Positions 8,640-17,442 of a DNA stretch of 64,000 bases are shown piece by piece (the stretch's first letter is position 1; the number at the start of each line of letters is the position of its first letter). The position numbers and the translations under genes are program-made. The notes under the pieces are model-generated. The model was not told the origin of the DNA and made no database searches. It worked only from the letters and a program-made list of their open reading frames with translations. The stretch covers positions 248,001-312,000 of the forward strand of contig NZ_BMCS01000001.1 in NCBI RefSeq assembly GCF_014635305.1. The letters are read 5' to 3'. The DNA comes from Williamsia phyllosphaerae (lineage in GTDB: Bacteria > Actinomycetota > Actinomycetes > Mycobacteriales > Mycobacteriaceae).

Positions 8640-9659
8640 ATGAAGTACCGCACTCTCGGCCGCACCGGCGTACAGGTCAGCACCCTCGCGCTCGGCGCGA
8701 TGAACTTCGGCGCCATCGGCAAAACCACCCAGGACGACGCGACCGCGATCGTCGACGCCGCAATCGAGGGCGGCATCAACGTCATCGACACCGCCGACAT
8801 GTACAGCCAGGGCGAGTCGGAGGAGATGGTCGGCAAGGCCATCGCGGGCCGCCGCGACGACATCGTCCTGGCGACGAAGGTGTTCAACCCGATGGGCGAC
8901 GAACGCAACCACCAGGGCAGCTCGCGCCGGTGGATCGTCACCGAACTCGAGAACAGCCTGCGCCGTCTCGACGTCGACCACGTCGATCTCTACCAGATCC
9001 ACCGGTGGGACCCGAGGACCAGCGACGAGGAGACCCTGTCGGCACTGACCGACCTGCAGCGGGCGGGCAAGATCCGCTACTTCGGTTCGTCGACGTATCC
9101 CGCCTACCGCATCGTGCAGGCGGAGTGGGCCGCTCGCGAGAACCACCTGAGCCGCTTCGTCACCGAGCAGCCGCCGTACTCGATCCTGCAGCGCGGCATC
9201 GAATCCCACGTCCTGCCGGTCACCGAGCAGTACGGCATGGGCGTGCTGGTGTGGAGCCCGCTGGCCGGCGGCTTCCTCTCGGGCGCGATCCGTGCGGGCA
9301 AGGAGAGCACGACCAACCGCGCGAAGCTGATGCCTCAGCGGTTCGGACCGGACGCACCGGCCGCCAAGGCCAAGATCGACGCCGTCGAGAAGCTCGTCAC
9401 GCTGGCCGACGAGTCCGGACTGACCCTGATCGAACTCGCGCTCGGGTTCGTCACCGCCCACCCCGGCGTGACGAGTGCGATCATCGGCCCGCGCACGCTC
9501 GATCACCTGCAGTCGCAGCTCGCCGCCGGCGACATCGAGTTGTCGGCGGACGTCCTCGACGCGATCGACGAGATCGTCGCCCCCGGAGTCGATCTGGCCC
9601 CGGAGGAGAAGTTCGACACCCCGCCCGCGCTGCTCGACGCCTCGCTGCGACGTCGCTGA
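8640..9659 (+). CDS. aldo/keto reductase
   Basis: NADPH-dependent carbonyl reductase of the AKR TIM-barrel fold, 339 residues. It starts MKYRTLGRTGVQVSTLALGAM. The catalytic tetrad is visible as Asp and Tyr in DTADMYSQGESEEMVG, Lys in VLATKVF and His in YQIHRWD. C-terminal cofactor-binding blocks are WSPLAGGFLSG and SAIIGPRTLDHLQSQL. The closest look is to the YhdN/AKR11-like group. AGGAG lies 5 nt before the ATG. It is divergently transcribed from a TetR gene with shared operators, implying induction by its substrate. Confidence 0.93.
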   Translation: MKYRTLGRTGVQVSTLALGAMNFGAIGKTTQDDATAIVDAAIEGGINVIDTADMYSQGESEEMVGKAIAGRRDDIVLATKVFNPMGDERNHQGSSRRWIVTELENSLRRLDVDHVDLYQIHRWDPRTSDEETLSALTDLQRAGKIRYFGSSTYPAYRIVQAEWAARENHLSRFVTEQPPYSILQRGIESHVLPVTEQYGMGVLVWSPLAGGFLSGAIRAGKESTTNRAKLMPQRFGPDAPAAKAKIDAVEKLVTLADESGLTLIELALGFVTAHPGVTSAIIGPRTLDHLQSQLAAGDIELSADVLDAIDEIVAPGVDLAPEEKFDTPPALLDASLRRR

Positions 9660-9678
9660 GATCCACGCGTCCGACATG

Positions 9679-9740
9679 GACGCGCGCTCACCGCTCAGAC
9701 GCGCGCCCAGATTGACGCGCGTCTGAACGGGAGACGCGCG
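9679..9740. repeat. GACGCGCG word four times with a 10-bp stem-loop
   Basis: GACGCGCG occurs at 9679, 9698, 9714 and 9733. Copies two and three lie in a perfect 10-bp inverted repeat (CAGACGCGCG 9696-9705, CGCGCGTCTG 9716-9725, 10-nt loop). The element sits between the reductase stop and the convergent stop at 9751, so a bidirectional transcription terminator without a T-tract is plausible. Confidence 0.6.
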
Positions 9741-9750
9741 TTCACGCCGC

Positions 9751-10089
9751 TCAGGTGGTGATGCGCGCCTGGGCCACGAGTTCGGCGGCCTTGGCCAGCG
9801 TCAAGCCTTTGTCGGCACGGCGCAGCGTGCGGATCTGGGTGAGCTCACCGTGGATCGGTTCGATCACCGCACGCACCTCGTCGACGGTCCAGTCCCGCGG
9901 CTTGGGAGTCGGCTTGAGTCGGACCACGACGACGCCCAGGTTGACGGCGATGACGATGACACCGATGGCGAGCCACGCCCACCGCTTCTCGTCCCACCAG
10001 CCGACCATCAGATAACCGACGCAGCCGATCAGGATGACCGACCCGATCAGGGTCAGGATCTTCGAGAACGTACGCATGCCCTGCTCCAT
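9751..10089 (-). CDS. small two-span membrane protein
   Basis: Protein of 112 residues with two hydrophobic segments (about 8-28, ILTLIGSVILIGCVGYLMVGW, and about 36-57, WAWLAIGVIVIAVNLGVVVV). A soluble C-terminus of about 50 residues follows, including DWTVDEVRAVIEP and a Lys/Ala-rich helix. An internal ATG 12 nt downstream (10077) has a better ribosome site (GGAGCAGGGC) and may be the true start. I do not recognise the family; proteins of this shape are common in Mycobacteriales. It precedes the acyl-CoA dehydrogenase stop in the reading direction but is a separate gene 36 nt away on the same strand. Confidence 0.7.
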   Translation of the reverse strand: MEQGMRTFSKILTLIGSVILIGCVGYLMVGWWDEKRWAWLAIGVIVIAVNLGVVVVRLKPTPKPRDWTVDEVRAVIEPIHGELTQIRTLRRADKGLTLAKAAELVAQARITT

Positions 10090-10125
10090 GGGCGCCAGCT
10101 TAACGGTTGCCGATTTGTCCGATGC

Positions 10126-11310
10126 TCAGCGGAAGGCGTCGCGACCGGTCAACGCCTTGCCGACGGTCAGCTGGTGCATCTCGCTGGTGCCCTCGTAGGT
10201 GAGCACCGACTCCAGGTTGTTGATGTGGCGGATCACCGGGTAGTCCAGCGTGATGCCGTTGGCACCGAGGATCGTCCGACACTCCCGCGCGATCTGGATC
10301 GACTCGCGAACGTTGTTGAGCTTGCCGAGACTGATCTGTTCGGGTCGCAGCGAGCCGGCGTCCTTGATGCGGCCGAGGTGCAGCGCGAGCAGCTGCCCCT
10401 TGCCCAGTTCGAGCGCCATGTCGGCGAGCTTGGCCTGGGTGAGCTGGTAGCCGGAGAGCGGCTTGTCGAACACCTCACGCTCGGCGGCGTAGGCGATCGC
10501 GGTCTCCAGGCAGTCGCGCGCGGCGCCGAGTGAGCCGAACACGATGCCGAACCGGGCCTCGTTGAGGCAGCTGAGCGGACCCTTGAGTCCCTGCACGCCG
10601 GGAAGCATCGCCGACTCGGGCAGCCGGACGTCCTCGAGGACCAGCTCGGAGGTGACCGACGCGCGCAGCGACAACTTCCGCTTGATCTCGGGGGCGCTGA
10701 ACCCGGGGGTGTCGGTGGGGATGACGAAGCCGCGGATGCCGCGGGCCCCCTCGTCGAGGTCGGTGCGCGCCCACACCACGGCGACGTCGGCGACCGACCC
10801 GTTGGTGATCCACATCTTCGATCCGTTGAGCACCCAGTCGTCGCCGTCGCGCTTGGCGCCGGTCCGCATCCCGCCGGGGTTCGACCCGTAGTCGGCCTCG
10901 GTCAGCCCGAAGCAACCGATGGCCTCACCCGCGGCCATCTTCGGCAGCCACTCGTTCTTGTGGTCCCCGCTGCCGAACGCGTGGATGGCGAACATCGCCA
11001 GCGATCCCTGCACGGAGACGAAGCTGCGCAGTCCGCTGTCGACGGCCTCGAGTTCCAGGCAAGCCAGACCGTAGGTGGTCGCCGACGTCCCCGCGCAGCC
11101 GTAGCCCTCCAGATGCATGCCGAACAGTCCGAGCGCACCGAGTTCGGGGGCCAGTTCGCGGACCGGGAAGTTCGCGTCCTCGAACCACTCGGAGACCTTC
11201 GGACGCAGGCGCTCGTCACCGAACTTGCGCACGGTGTCGCGGATCTCGCGTTCCTCGCCGTCGAGCAGACCGTCGAGGGCGAACAGTTCGGATATGGACT
11301 GGGCTGACAT
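10126..11310 (-). CDS. acyl-CoA dehydrogenase (glutaryl-CoA dehydrogenase/FadE7-like)
   Basis: FAD enzyme of 394 residues that oxidises an acyl-CoA to the 2-enoyl-CoA and passes electrons to ETF. Signatures: CFGLTEADYGSNPGGM (FAD/substrate), WITNGSVADVAVVWAR, the C-terminal FAD-binding block around ILGANGITLDYPV, and YEGTSEMHQLTVGKALTG with the catalytic Glu. The spacing and the YEGTSE...L.VG.ALTG ending resemble glutaryl-CoA dehydrogenase-type enzymes; whether it also decarboxylates cannot be told from sequence alone. The ATG at 11310 is the first in a clean frame. No other beta-oxidation gene is adjacent. Confidence 0.88.
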   Translation of the reverse strand: MSAQSISELFALDGLLDGEEREIRDTVRKFGDERLRPKVSEWFEDANFPVRELAPELGALGLFGMHLEGYGCAGTSATTYGLACLELEAVDSGLRSFVSVQGSLAMFAIHAFGSGDHKNEWLPKMAAGEAIGCFGLTEADYGSNPGGMRTGAKRDGDDWVLNGSKMWITNGSVADVAVVWARTDLDEGARGIRGFVIPTDTPGFSAPEIKRKLSLRASVTSELVLEDVRLPESAMLPGVQGLKGPLSCLNEARFGIVFGSLGAARDCLETAIAYAAEREVFDKPLSGYQLTQAKLADMALELGKGQLLALHLGRIKDAGSLRPEQISLGKLNNVRESIQIARECRTILGANGITLDYPVIRHINNLESVLTYEGTSEMHQLTVGKALTGRDAFR

Positions 11311-11518
11311 GGGCGAAGCTCCTATACAACGGCGGGTCCGGCATCACACTGCGTCACGGGTTGACGACGCCGTCGGCACTCACTCCAGGCTAGACCCGAG
11401 GCACGAAACGATCCACGTCCTCGATCCGGTCGTCGATCACCGCCGACGGATCGTCGACGACCGGGGATCAGAACCGTCCTTGCCGTCGACGTGACACCTC
11501 GCCTGCAACACTGGATGC

Positions 11519-11695
11519 GTGGGCAGGCAGCGTGGCGATTCCTCGGACTGGCGTGAGTCGAAGGCGTGCGAGGTGTGCGGTCGCCCTTTCGACAACCGCA
11601 AGCGCTGGGCTGCGCGGGGTCAGTGGGACGACGTCCGATACTGCTCGGCGAAGTGCCGGGCCCAGGCCCGTCGCGAGCGGCGCGCGGCCGACTAG
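11519..11695 (+). CDS. DUF2256 zinc-ribbon microprotein
   Basis: Basic protein of 58 residues, starting MGRQRGDSSDW. It carries CEVCGRPFDNRKRW, WDDVRYCSAKCR and a basic tail. The two cysteine pairs (CxxC and CxxxC) plus the KRW/WDDVRYCS core match DUF2256, a presumed zinc-binding family of unknown function. The only usable start is GTG 11519, since an in-frame TGA lies 25 nt upstream. There is no strong ribosome site, so it may be leaderless. Its last 4 nt overlap the stop of the convergent lipase gene. Confidence 0.8.
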   Translation: MGRQRGDSSDWRESKACEVCGRPFDNRKRWAARGQWDDVRYCSAKCRAQARRERRAAD

Positions 11696-12675
11696 CCCGC
11701 GGCGCCGTGCCTCTCCTCGTCCGACATGTCGTCGTCCTTGGCCGCCTGCAGCGCCGCCTTCACGAACTGACTGGCCAACGCGATCGCCTCGAGCGTCTCG
11801 GGATGCTTGCCCGAGATCGCGGGGAACGCGTGGATCTGCCAGGCGAAACTGTGCGCGACCGCGGAGCCGCCATTCGCGTCGATGGACTCGACGAGCTCGA
11901 TGATGTCGGGCTCGAGCATCTCGTTCTGCGCGCTGGTGAACAGTGCAGGCGGGAAGATCGCCGGGGACAATTCGCCGATTCGGCGCACGCCGGTCAACTC
12001 GATCGGGCCCTGGTCGAACAGGGGGGCGAGCTCGGCCATCTTCGACATCGGCAGGTAGGCGTCGCTGCGGCTGCTGCGGTCCGGGTTGGCGGCGAGGTCG
12101 AGATCGAGGAGCGGCGAGAACCCGACATAGGCCGTCGGCGGGGTCAGGTCGTCGCGCAGTGCGTACTCGGTGATCTTGGCGGCGAGGAATCCGCCCGCGG
12201 AGTCGCCGGCGACCACGACGTGGCGGTAGCCGCGCTCGAGGAGCAGCTCGCGGTACGCGTAGTAGGCGTCGTGGACCGACGTACCGACACCCGCTTCGGG
12301 CAGCTGGCGGTACGCCTGCGAGAAGACCGGGAGGCCGGTGCCGCGTGACATCCGGGCGGCGACGAGACGGTGTGTCGCGAGGCCGCAGGTGATGAACGCG
12401 CCCCCGTGGAGGTACAACACGGCGGTGTCGCTGTCGCGGCGGCTCGGACCCGCGGGGACGGCGAGTTCGACCGGCCGACCGGCGAGTTCCATCTGTTCGA
12501 GGACGACGCCTCGGGGCTTGGGTCCGCGGGCAGCCGCGCGGTCGACGAGGTAGAGCAACTTCATCCCGGACGGGGACAGCGGCCAAACCTTGAGTATCGG
12601 CCTGATGAACAGTCGGGAACCGAACCACATCGGTCGCGATCCACGGCTCGGGCGGTTGTGCGTGATCACCGGCAT
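11692..12675 (-). CDS. alpha/beta hydrolase, hormone-sensitive-lipase (LipH/GDXG) family
   Basis: Predicted carboxylesterase/lipase of 327 residues. The oxyanion-hole motif LHGGAF and the nucleophile elbow GDSAGG, with Ser in the centre, define the GDXG class. The catalytic His is probably in WQIHAFP near the C-terminus. ATG 12675 was chosen for the strong GGAGGAGG just upstream; the frame continues 22 residues further but without a ribosome site. The N-terminus is basic with no signal peptide, so it is probably cytosolic or membrane-associated. It is divergent from the large peptide synthetase across 300 bp; a functional link is possible but not shown. Confidence 0.9.
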   Translation of the reverse strand: MPVITHNRPSRGSRPMWFGSRLFIRPILKVWPLSPSGMKLLYLVDRAAARGPKPRGVVLEQMELAGRPVELAVPAGPSRRDSDTAVLYLHGGAFITCGLATHRLVAARMSRGTGLPVFSQAYRQLPEAGVGTSVHDAYYAYRELLLERGYRHVVVAGDSAGGFLAAKITEYALRDDLTPPTAYVGFSPLLDLDLAANPDRSSRSDAYLPMSKMAELAPLFDQGPIELTGVRRIGELSPAIFPPALFTSAQNEMLEPDIIELVESIDANGGSAVAHSFAWQIHAFPAISGKHPETLEAIALASQFVKAALQAAKDDDMSDEERHGAAG

Positions 12676-12975
12676 CGAAAACCTCCTCCGGCGTTTGTCG
12701 ACTGTGGGAGCGCCCGCCGGTTTCTTGTCGGTACGCGCCACGTCGGACGGCAGATCCCGGGCGCGGAAATCGCCACTGGTTGATGGATCTACATCGAATG
12801 TAAACGAAACTTACGTGACAGTGTCGCCCCCGATCCGCGTTTCGCTCCATTCGAGGCGCCTCTCGGTGGGCGACCTCACCGCCTGCGCACAGTCGAGAGC
12901 TGCAACACTGACACCGTCCAAATCCTGCATGATCGCTTCTCGCCCGCCGCGGAACCGCGCGGGGAAAGGACGTCG
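12676..12975. promoter_or_regulatory. 300-bp divergent promoter region, lipase / Pls-like synthetase
   Basis: No convincing gene is seen here. Near the middle is GTAA, 7 nt, TTAC (12800-12814) in a locally AT-rich stretch, a possible weak operator. A good ribosome site GGAAAGGA (12963-12970) serves the synthetase GTG at 12976. The length and local AT content suggest two promoters facing away from each other. Confidence 0.45.
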
Positions 12976-15900
12976 GTGACCACCCCGATTCCCCCGCAAT
13001 ACCTCCTGTCGTCGCAGGCAGGCGCACCGCGAACGCTCATCGACATCCTCGCCGAGACCGCGCAGAGGTACCCGCAGGCGCCTGCGATCGACGACGGCGA
13101 CGTCGCCCTGAGTTATTCCGAGCTGTCGGAGGCGGTCGTCGAGGGCGGTCGGTGGCTGAACGGTCAGAAGATCGGTCGCGGCGATCGGGTCGGGATCCGG
13201 ATGCCGTCGGGCTCCCGCGAGCTCTATCTCGCGATCCTCTCGGTGCTCTCCGCGGGCGCCGCATACGTCCCGGTCGATGTCGACGACCCGGACGAGCGTG
13301 CCGATCTGGTGTTCGGCGAGGCACAGGTCGCCGCCGTGATCGACGCGACCGGCCTGCACCGGACGCCTGCGGTCCGCGCCCGCGACGCCACCGACGACGC
13401 CGTGCAGACCCCCACCCCCGACGACGACGCCTGGATCATCTTCACCTCCGGGTCCACCGGCACACCCAAGGGCGTCGCGGTCACCCATCGCAACGCCGCG
13501 GCGTTCGTCGACGCCGAGGCCGACCTGTTCCTGCTCGACGAGCCGATCGGCCCCGGCGACCGGGTGCTGGCCGGGCTGTCGGTCGCCTTCGACGCCTCGT
13601 GCGAGGAGATGTGGCTCGCCTGGCGCCACGGCGGCTGCCTCGTCCCGGCTCCCCGCGCGCTCGTGCGCAGCGGCATGGACCTCGGCCCGTGGTTGGTCTC
13701 CCGCGACATCACCGTGGTCTCGACGGTCCCGACCCTCGCATCGCTGTGGCCCGCCGAGGCACTCGAGGCGGTGCGCCTGTTGATCTTCGGCGGCGAGGCC
13801 TGCCCACCCGAACTCGGCGAACGCCTCTCGGTGCCCGGCCGCGAGGTCTGGAACACCTACGGCCCGACCGAGGCGACCGTCGTCGCGTGCGCGGCGTTGC
13901 TCACCGGCGAGTCCCCGGTGCGTATCGGCCTGCCGCTCAAGGGCTGGGACCTGGCCGTCGTCGACCCCGCGGGCAACCCCGTCGCCGAGGGCGAGACCGG
14001 CGAACTCGTGATCGGCGGGGTCGGGCTGGCCCGCTACCTCGACCCGGCCAAGGACGCCGAGAAGTACTCCCCCATGCCGACTCTGGGCTGGGATCGCGCC
14101 TATCGCAGCGGCGACCTCGTCCGCCTCGACGCGGCAGGGCTGGTGTTCGCGGGACGCGCCGACGACCAGGTCAAGGTCGGCGGCCGTCGCATCGAACTCG
14201 GCGAGATCGACACCGCGCTGCAGAACCTTCCCAACGTGGGCGGGGCCGCGGCCGCGGTGCGCAAGACCGCGGCGGGCAACTCGGTGCTCGTCGGATACCT
14301 CGTCTCCACCGACCCCGCGTTCGACATCGCCGCCGCCCACGACGCACTCGTCGCGCAACTGCCCGCCGCACTCGTCCCGCGCCTGGCGCTCGTCGACGAG
14401 CTGCCGGCCAAGGTCTCGGGCAAGGTCGACCGCAACGCGCTGCCGTGGCCGCTCCCGGGGTCCGCGGGCGACGGCGACCCCAGCGATCTCGGCGCCACCG
14501 AGCAGTGGGTGGCCGACAAATGGACCGCGGTACTCGGTGTGACCATCGTCGACCCGGACGCCGACTTCTTCAGCGAGGGCGGCAGTTCGCTCGGGGCGGC
14601 ACAGCTGGTGACCGGCCTGCGGGAGCGCTATCCCGAGGTGACCGTCGCCGATCTCTACGACCACCCCCGACTGGGGTCGTTGGCGCAGATGCTCGACGAC
14701 CTCAACCCGGGCATCACCGCCGAACCCCGCGAGGTCGCACCGACACCGCGCCTCGCGGGTCTGATCCAGGTCGCGCTCGCCGTGCCACTGACCACGCTCA
14801 CCGGCCTGCAGTGGGCCACCTGGCTCGGGGTCGCCAACAACATCGCCGCGACGTTCTCCGACGCCCCGTGGCTGATCACGGTCAACTGGTGGATCCTGCT
14901 GGCCGCGTTCATCGTGTTCATCACCCCGCCGGGGCGCATGGTCATCGCGGCGGTGGGCTGTCGGACGTTGCTCGGCGGCCTCACCCCGGGCAGCTATCCG
15001 CGCGGCGGCTCGGTGCACCTGCGGCTGTGGTTGGCCGAACGCCTCACCGAGGCGAGTGGTGCCGCCAACCTCGCCGGTGCGCCGTGGATGATCTACTTCG
15101 CGCGCTCCCTGGGCGCCGACATCGGCCACGGCGTCGACCTGCACACGTTGCCGCCGGTGACCGGGATGATCTCGCTGGGCGACCAGTGCTCGGTGGAACC
15201 CGAGGTGGACCTCGCCGGCTGGTGGATCGACGGCGACGTCGTCCACATCGGCGACATCGAGATCGCCGAGCGCGCCACCGTCGGTGCCCGCTCCACGCTG
15301 CTGCCCGGTGCGCGCGTCGGCCGCGACGCAGTCGTCGCGCCGGGATCGGCGGTCATGGGACGGGTCAAGGCGCGCCAGCACTGGGCCGGTTCGCCCGCGG
15401 TCAAGACCGGGAAGGCGACCACCCCGTGGCCCGCCGAACGGCCGCCGCGCCGCAGCCGGTGGGTGCCCATCTACGGCATCACCTCCGTCGCGCTCGCCGG
15501 GATCCCGCTGGTGTCGCTGGCCGCCGGACTGGCCGTGATCGGGTCGTGGGCCGCCGACGCCGACCGACTCCGGTCGGTCGCCCTGCGCTCGCTCGCCCTG
15601 CTGCCCGCCGCGACGGTCACCTCCCTGCTCGTCTTCGCCGCCATCACCGCGATCGGCGTCCGGCTGCTCTCGCTCGGCATGGTCCCGGGCTACCACGCGG
15701 TTCGCTCCCGCGTCGGCTGGCAGATCTGGGCCACCGAGCGACTGATGGACTCCGCACGAACCTTCCTGTTCCCGCTGTACGCGAGCCTGCTCACGCCTGC
15801 TTGGTTCCGACTGCTCGGTGCCGACATCGGCAAGGGCACCGAGATCAGCACGGCGCTCGTGATCCCGAAGTTCACGTCGGTGGGCGACGGCGCGTTCCTC

Positions 15901-16848
15901 GCCGACGACACCATGGTCGGTTCCTACGAGCTCGGTGGCGGCTGGATGCACATCGACGAGGCGAAGATCGGCAAGCGCGCGTTCCTCGGCAACTCGGGGA
16001 TGACCGGTCCTGGCCGCAAGGTCCCGAAGAACAGCCTCGTCGCGGTCCTCTCGGCCACGCCGAGCAAGGCGAAGGCCGGATCGAGCTGGCTGGGCAGTCC
16101 CCCGGTCCGTCTGCGACGTACCGCCGCCAACTCCGACACCAGCCGCACGTTCGACCCGCCGATGAAGTTGAAGGTGGCCCGCGCGGTCGTCGAGACGATG
16201 CGGCTGATCCCGGTCATGATCACCTTCGGCCTCGGCCTGTTCGTGCTCATCGGCCTGCAGTACATCGCCTCGCGCTCGCAGTTCTGGGTGGCGGCATTGG
16301 TGAGCGGCCTGATCCTGCTGGTGGCCGGCGCCATCGCCTGCTGCGTCGCCGCGGCCGCCAAATGGCTTGTCGTGGGCCGGATCGAGGTGGGTGAACACCC
16401 GCTGTGGAGTTCGTTCATCTGGCGCAACGAGCTGTCGGACGCGTTCGTCGAGACCGTCGCCGCGCCGTGGTTCGCGAACGCCGCGACGGGCACCCCGATC
16501 CTCAACGTGTGGCTGCGGCTGCTCGGCGCGCGCATCGGCAAGGGCGTCTGGTGTGAGACCTACTGGCTCCCGGAAGCCGACCTCGTGACGCTGGGCGACG
16601 GCGCCACCGTGCAGCGCGGGTGCGTGGTGCAGACCCACCTGTTCCACGATCGGGTGATGGCCATGGACCGGGTCACCCTCGGCGACGGCGCCACCCTGGG
16701 ACCGCACTGCGTCGCACTCCCGGCGGCCGGACTCGGTGAGTCGGCGACCGTCGGACCGGCGTCACTGGTCATGCGCGGCGACGTCGTCCCGGACCACACA
16801 CGGTGGCAGGGCAACCCGATCGCGCCGTGGACGCGCACCGACGCGTGA
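12976..16848 (+). CDS. Pls/PosA-type single-module non-ribosomal peptide synthetase
   Basis: Protein of 1,290 residues. An adenylation domain occupies about 20-490, with the ATP motif IFTSGSTGTPKG near 155, NTYGPTEAT, YRSGDLVRL and the Lys motif VSGKVDRNALPWPL. A carrier domain follows with EGGSSLGAAQLV (phosphopantetheine Ser near 538). The rest to the C-terminus mixes membrane spans with repeated left-handed beta-helix/acyltransferase-like blocks (for example LGADIGHGVDLHT, LGADIGKGTEIST and LGARIGKGVWCET). This order (A-T-membrane-tandem C-like domains) is that of epsilon-poly-lysine synthetase and PosA, which polymerise one amino acid without a thioesterase. The substrate code cannot be read safely. 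No other biosynthetic gene is adjacent; a phosphopantetheinyl transferase must act from elsewhere. GTG start with GGAAAGGA upstream. Confidence 0.88.
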   Translation: MTTPIPPQYLLSSQAGAPRTLIDILAETAQRYPQAPAIDDGDVALSYSELSEAVVEGGRWLNGQKIGRGDRVGIRMPSGSRELYLAILSVLSAGAAYVPVDVDDPDERADLVFGEAQVAAVIDATGLHRTPAVRARDATDDAVQTPTPDDDAWIIFTSGSTGTPKGVAVTHRNAAAFVDAEADLFLLDEPIGPGDRVLAGLSVAFDASCEEMWLAWRHGGCLVPAPRALVRSGMDLGPWLVSRDITVVSTVPTLASLWPAEALEAVRLLIFGGEACPPELGERLSVPGREVWNTYGPTEATVVACAALLTGESPVRIGLPLKGWDLAVVDPAGNPVAEGETGELVIGGVGLARYLDPAKDAEKYSPMPTLGWDRAYRSGDLVRLDAAGLVFAGRADDQVKVGGRRIELGEIDTALQNLPNVGGAAAAVRKTAAGNSVLVGYLVSTDPAFDIAAAHDALVAQLPAALVPRLALVDELPAKVSGKVDRNALPWPLPGSAGDGDPSDLGATEQWVADKWTAVLGVTIVDPDADFFSEGGSSLGAAQLVTGLRERYPEVTVADLYDHPRLGSLAQMLDDLNPGITAEPREVAPTPRLAGLIQVALAVPLTTLTGLQWATWLGVANNIAATFSDAPWLITVNWWILLAAFIVFITPPGRMVIAAVGCRTLLGGLTPGSYPRGGSVHLRLWLAERLTEASGAANLAGAPWMIYFARSLGADIGHGVDLHTLPPVTGMISLGDQCSVEPEVDLAGWWIDGDVVHIGDIEIAERATVGARSTLLPGARVGRDAVVAPGSAVMGRVKARQHWAGSPAVKTGKATTPWPAERPPRRSRWVPIYGITSVALAGIPLVSLAAGLAVIGSWAADADRLRSVALRSLALLPAATVTSLLVFAAITAIGVRLLSLGMVPGYHAVRSRVGWQIWATERLMDSARTFLFPLYASLLTPAWFRLLGADIGKGTEISTALVIPKFTSVGDGAFLADDTMVGSYELGGGWMHIDEAKIGKRAFLGNSGMTGPGRKVPKNSLVAVLSATPSKAKAGSSWLGSPPVRLRRTAANSDTSRTFDPPMKLKVARAVVETMRLIPVMITFGLGLFVLIGLQYIASRSQFWVAALVSGLILLVAGAIACCVAAAAKWLVVGRIEVGEHPLWSSFIWRNELSDAFVETVAAPWFANAATGTPILNVWLRLLGARIGKGVWCETYWLPEADLVTLGDGATVQRGCVVQTHLFHDRVMAMDRVTLGDGATLGPHCVALPAAGLGESATVGPASLVMRGDVVPDHTRWQGNPIAPWTRTDA

Positions 16849-16850
16849 GG

Positions 16851-17273
16851 TCAGACCTCGCTGCGACGGCGCCGCCTGCTGGTCACGAAACCGTCCACCC
16901 CGGTACGACCGGTGTCGACCAGACCGACCGCGACCAACGCGGCGATCAGCGCGAGCGGGAACTCGTAGCCGCCGTCGAAGTTCCAGAACCCCTTGTCGGC
17001 GTGCACGTAGATGATCGCGCCGATCATGTCGGCGATCAGGAGGATCGACACCAGGGGCATCAGGATGCCCAGGATCAACAGGATGCCGCCGACGAGCTCG
17101 ACGTAGGTCGCGTAGTAGGCGCTGAACTCAGGGAACGGCACGTCCATCTTCATGAAGCCCGCCTGGGTGGCGTCGATGCCATTGGTGTGCAGCTTCTGCC
17201 ATCCGTGCATGATGAAGATGAATCCGAGGATCACCCGCGCCACCAACGACGTAAAACTTCTCGATGTACCCAT
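16851..17273 (-). CDS. DoxX-family membrane protein
   Basis: Four-span membrane protein of 140 residues. The DoxX start LVARVILGFIFIMHGWQKL is followed by a loop with FPEFSAYYATYVELVGGILLILGI and two further spans, the last carrying FDGGYEFPLALIAALVAVGLV. A basic tail RRRRRSEV probably faces the cytoplasm. In mycobacteria a DoxX protein forms a membrane complex with superoxide dismutase and a thiosulfate sulfurtransferase; neither is adjacent, so the role here stays general (membrane redox). AAGGACACCTG gives the ribosome site for ATG 17273. It is convergent with the synthetase, 2 nt apart. Confidence 0.88.
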   Translation of the reverse strand: MGTSRSFTSLVARVILGFIFIMHGWQKLHTNGIDATQAGFMKMDVPFPEFSAYYATYVELVGGILLILGILMPLVSILLIADMIGAIIYVHADKGFWNFDGGYEFPLALIAALVAVGLVDTGRTGVDGFVTSRRRRRSEV

Positions 17274-17442
17274 CAGGTGTCCTTCCCGACAACTGCGCCC
17301 GACATGTCCGGTCCGCTCGAACGCTACCGGCTCGGCCGCCCGGTCACACCGAACCCGGCCGATCCGCGAGGCTGCGGTCCGACGGGTAACCTCGTACCAC
17401 CACAATCGAACCGACGAGATGACGTGCGCGACTGGAGGATGG

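Noticed and set aside
12811..16707. Minus-strand open frame of about 1,298 codons opposite the Pls-like synthetase
   Set aside because: It is the antisense frame of a GC-rich gene; its translation is Arg/Asp/His/Gly-rich low-complexity with no domain, while the plus frame has all synthetase motifs.
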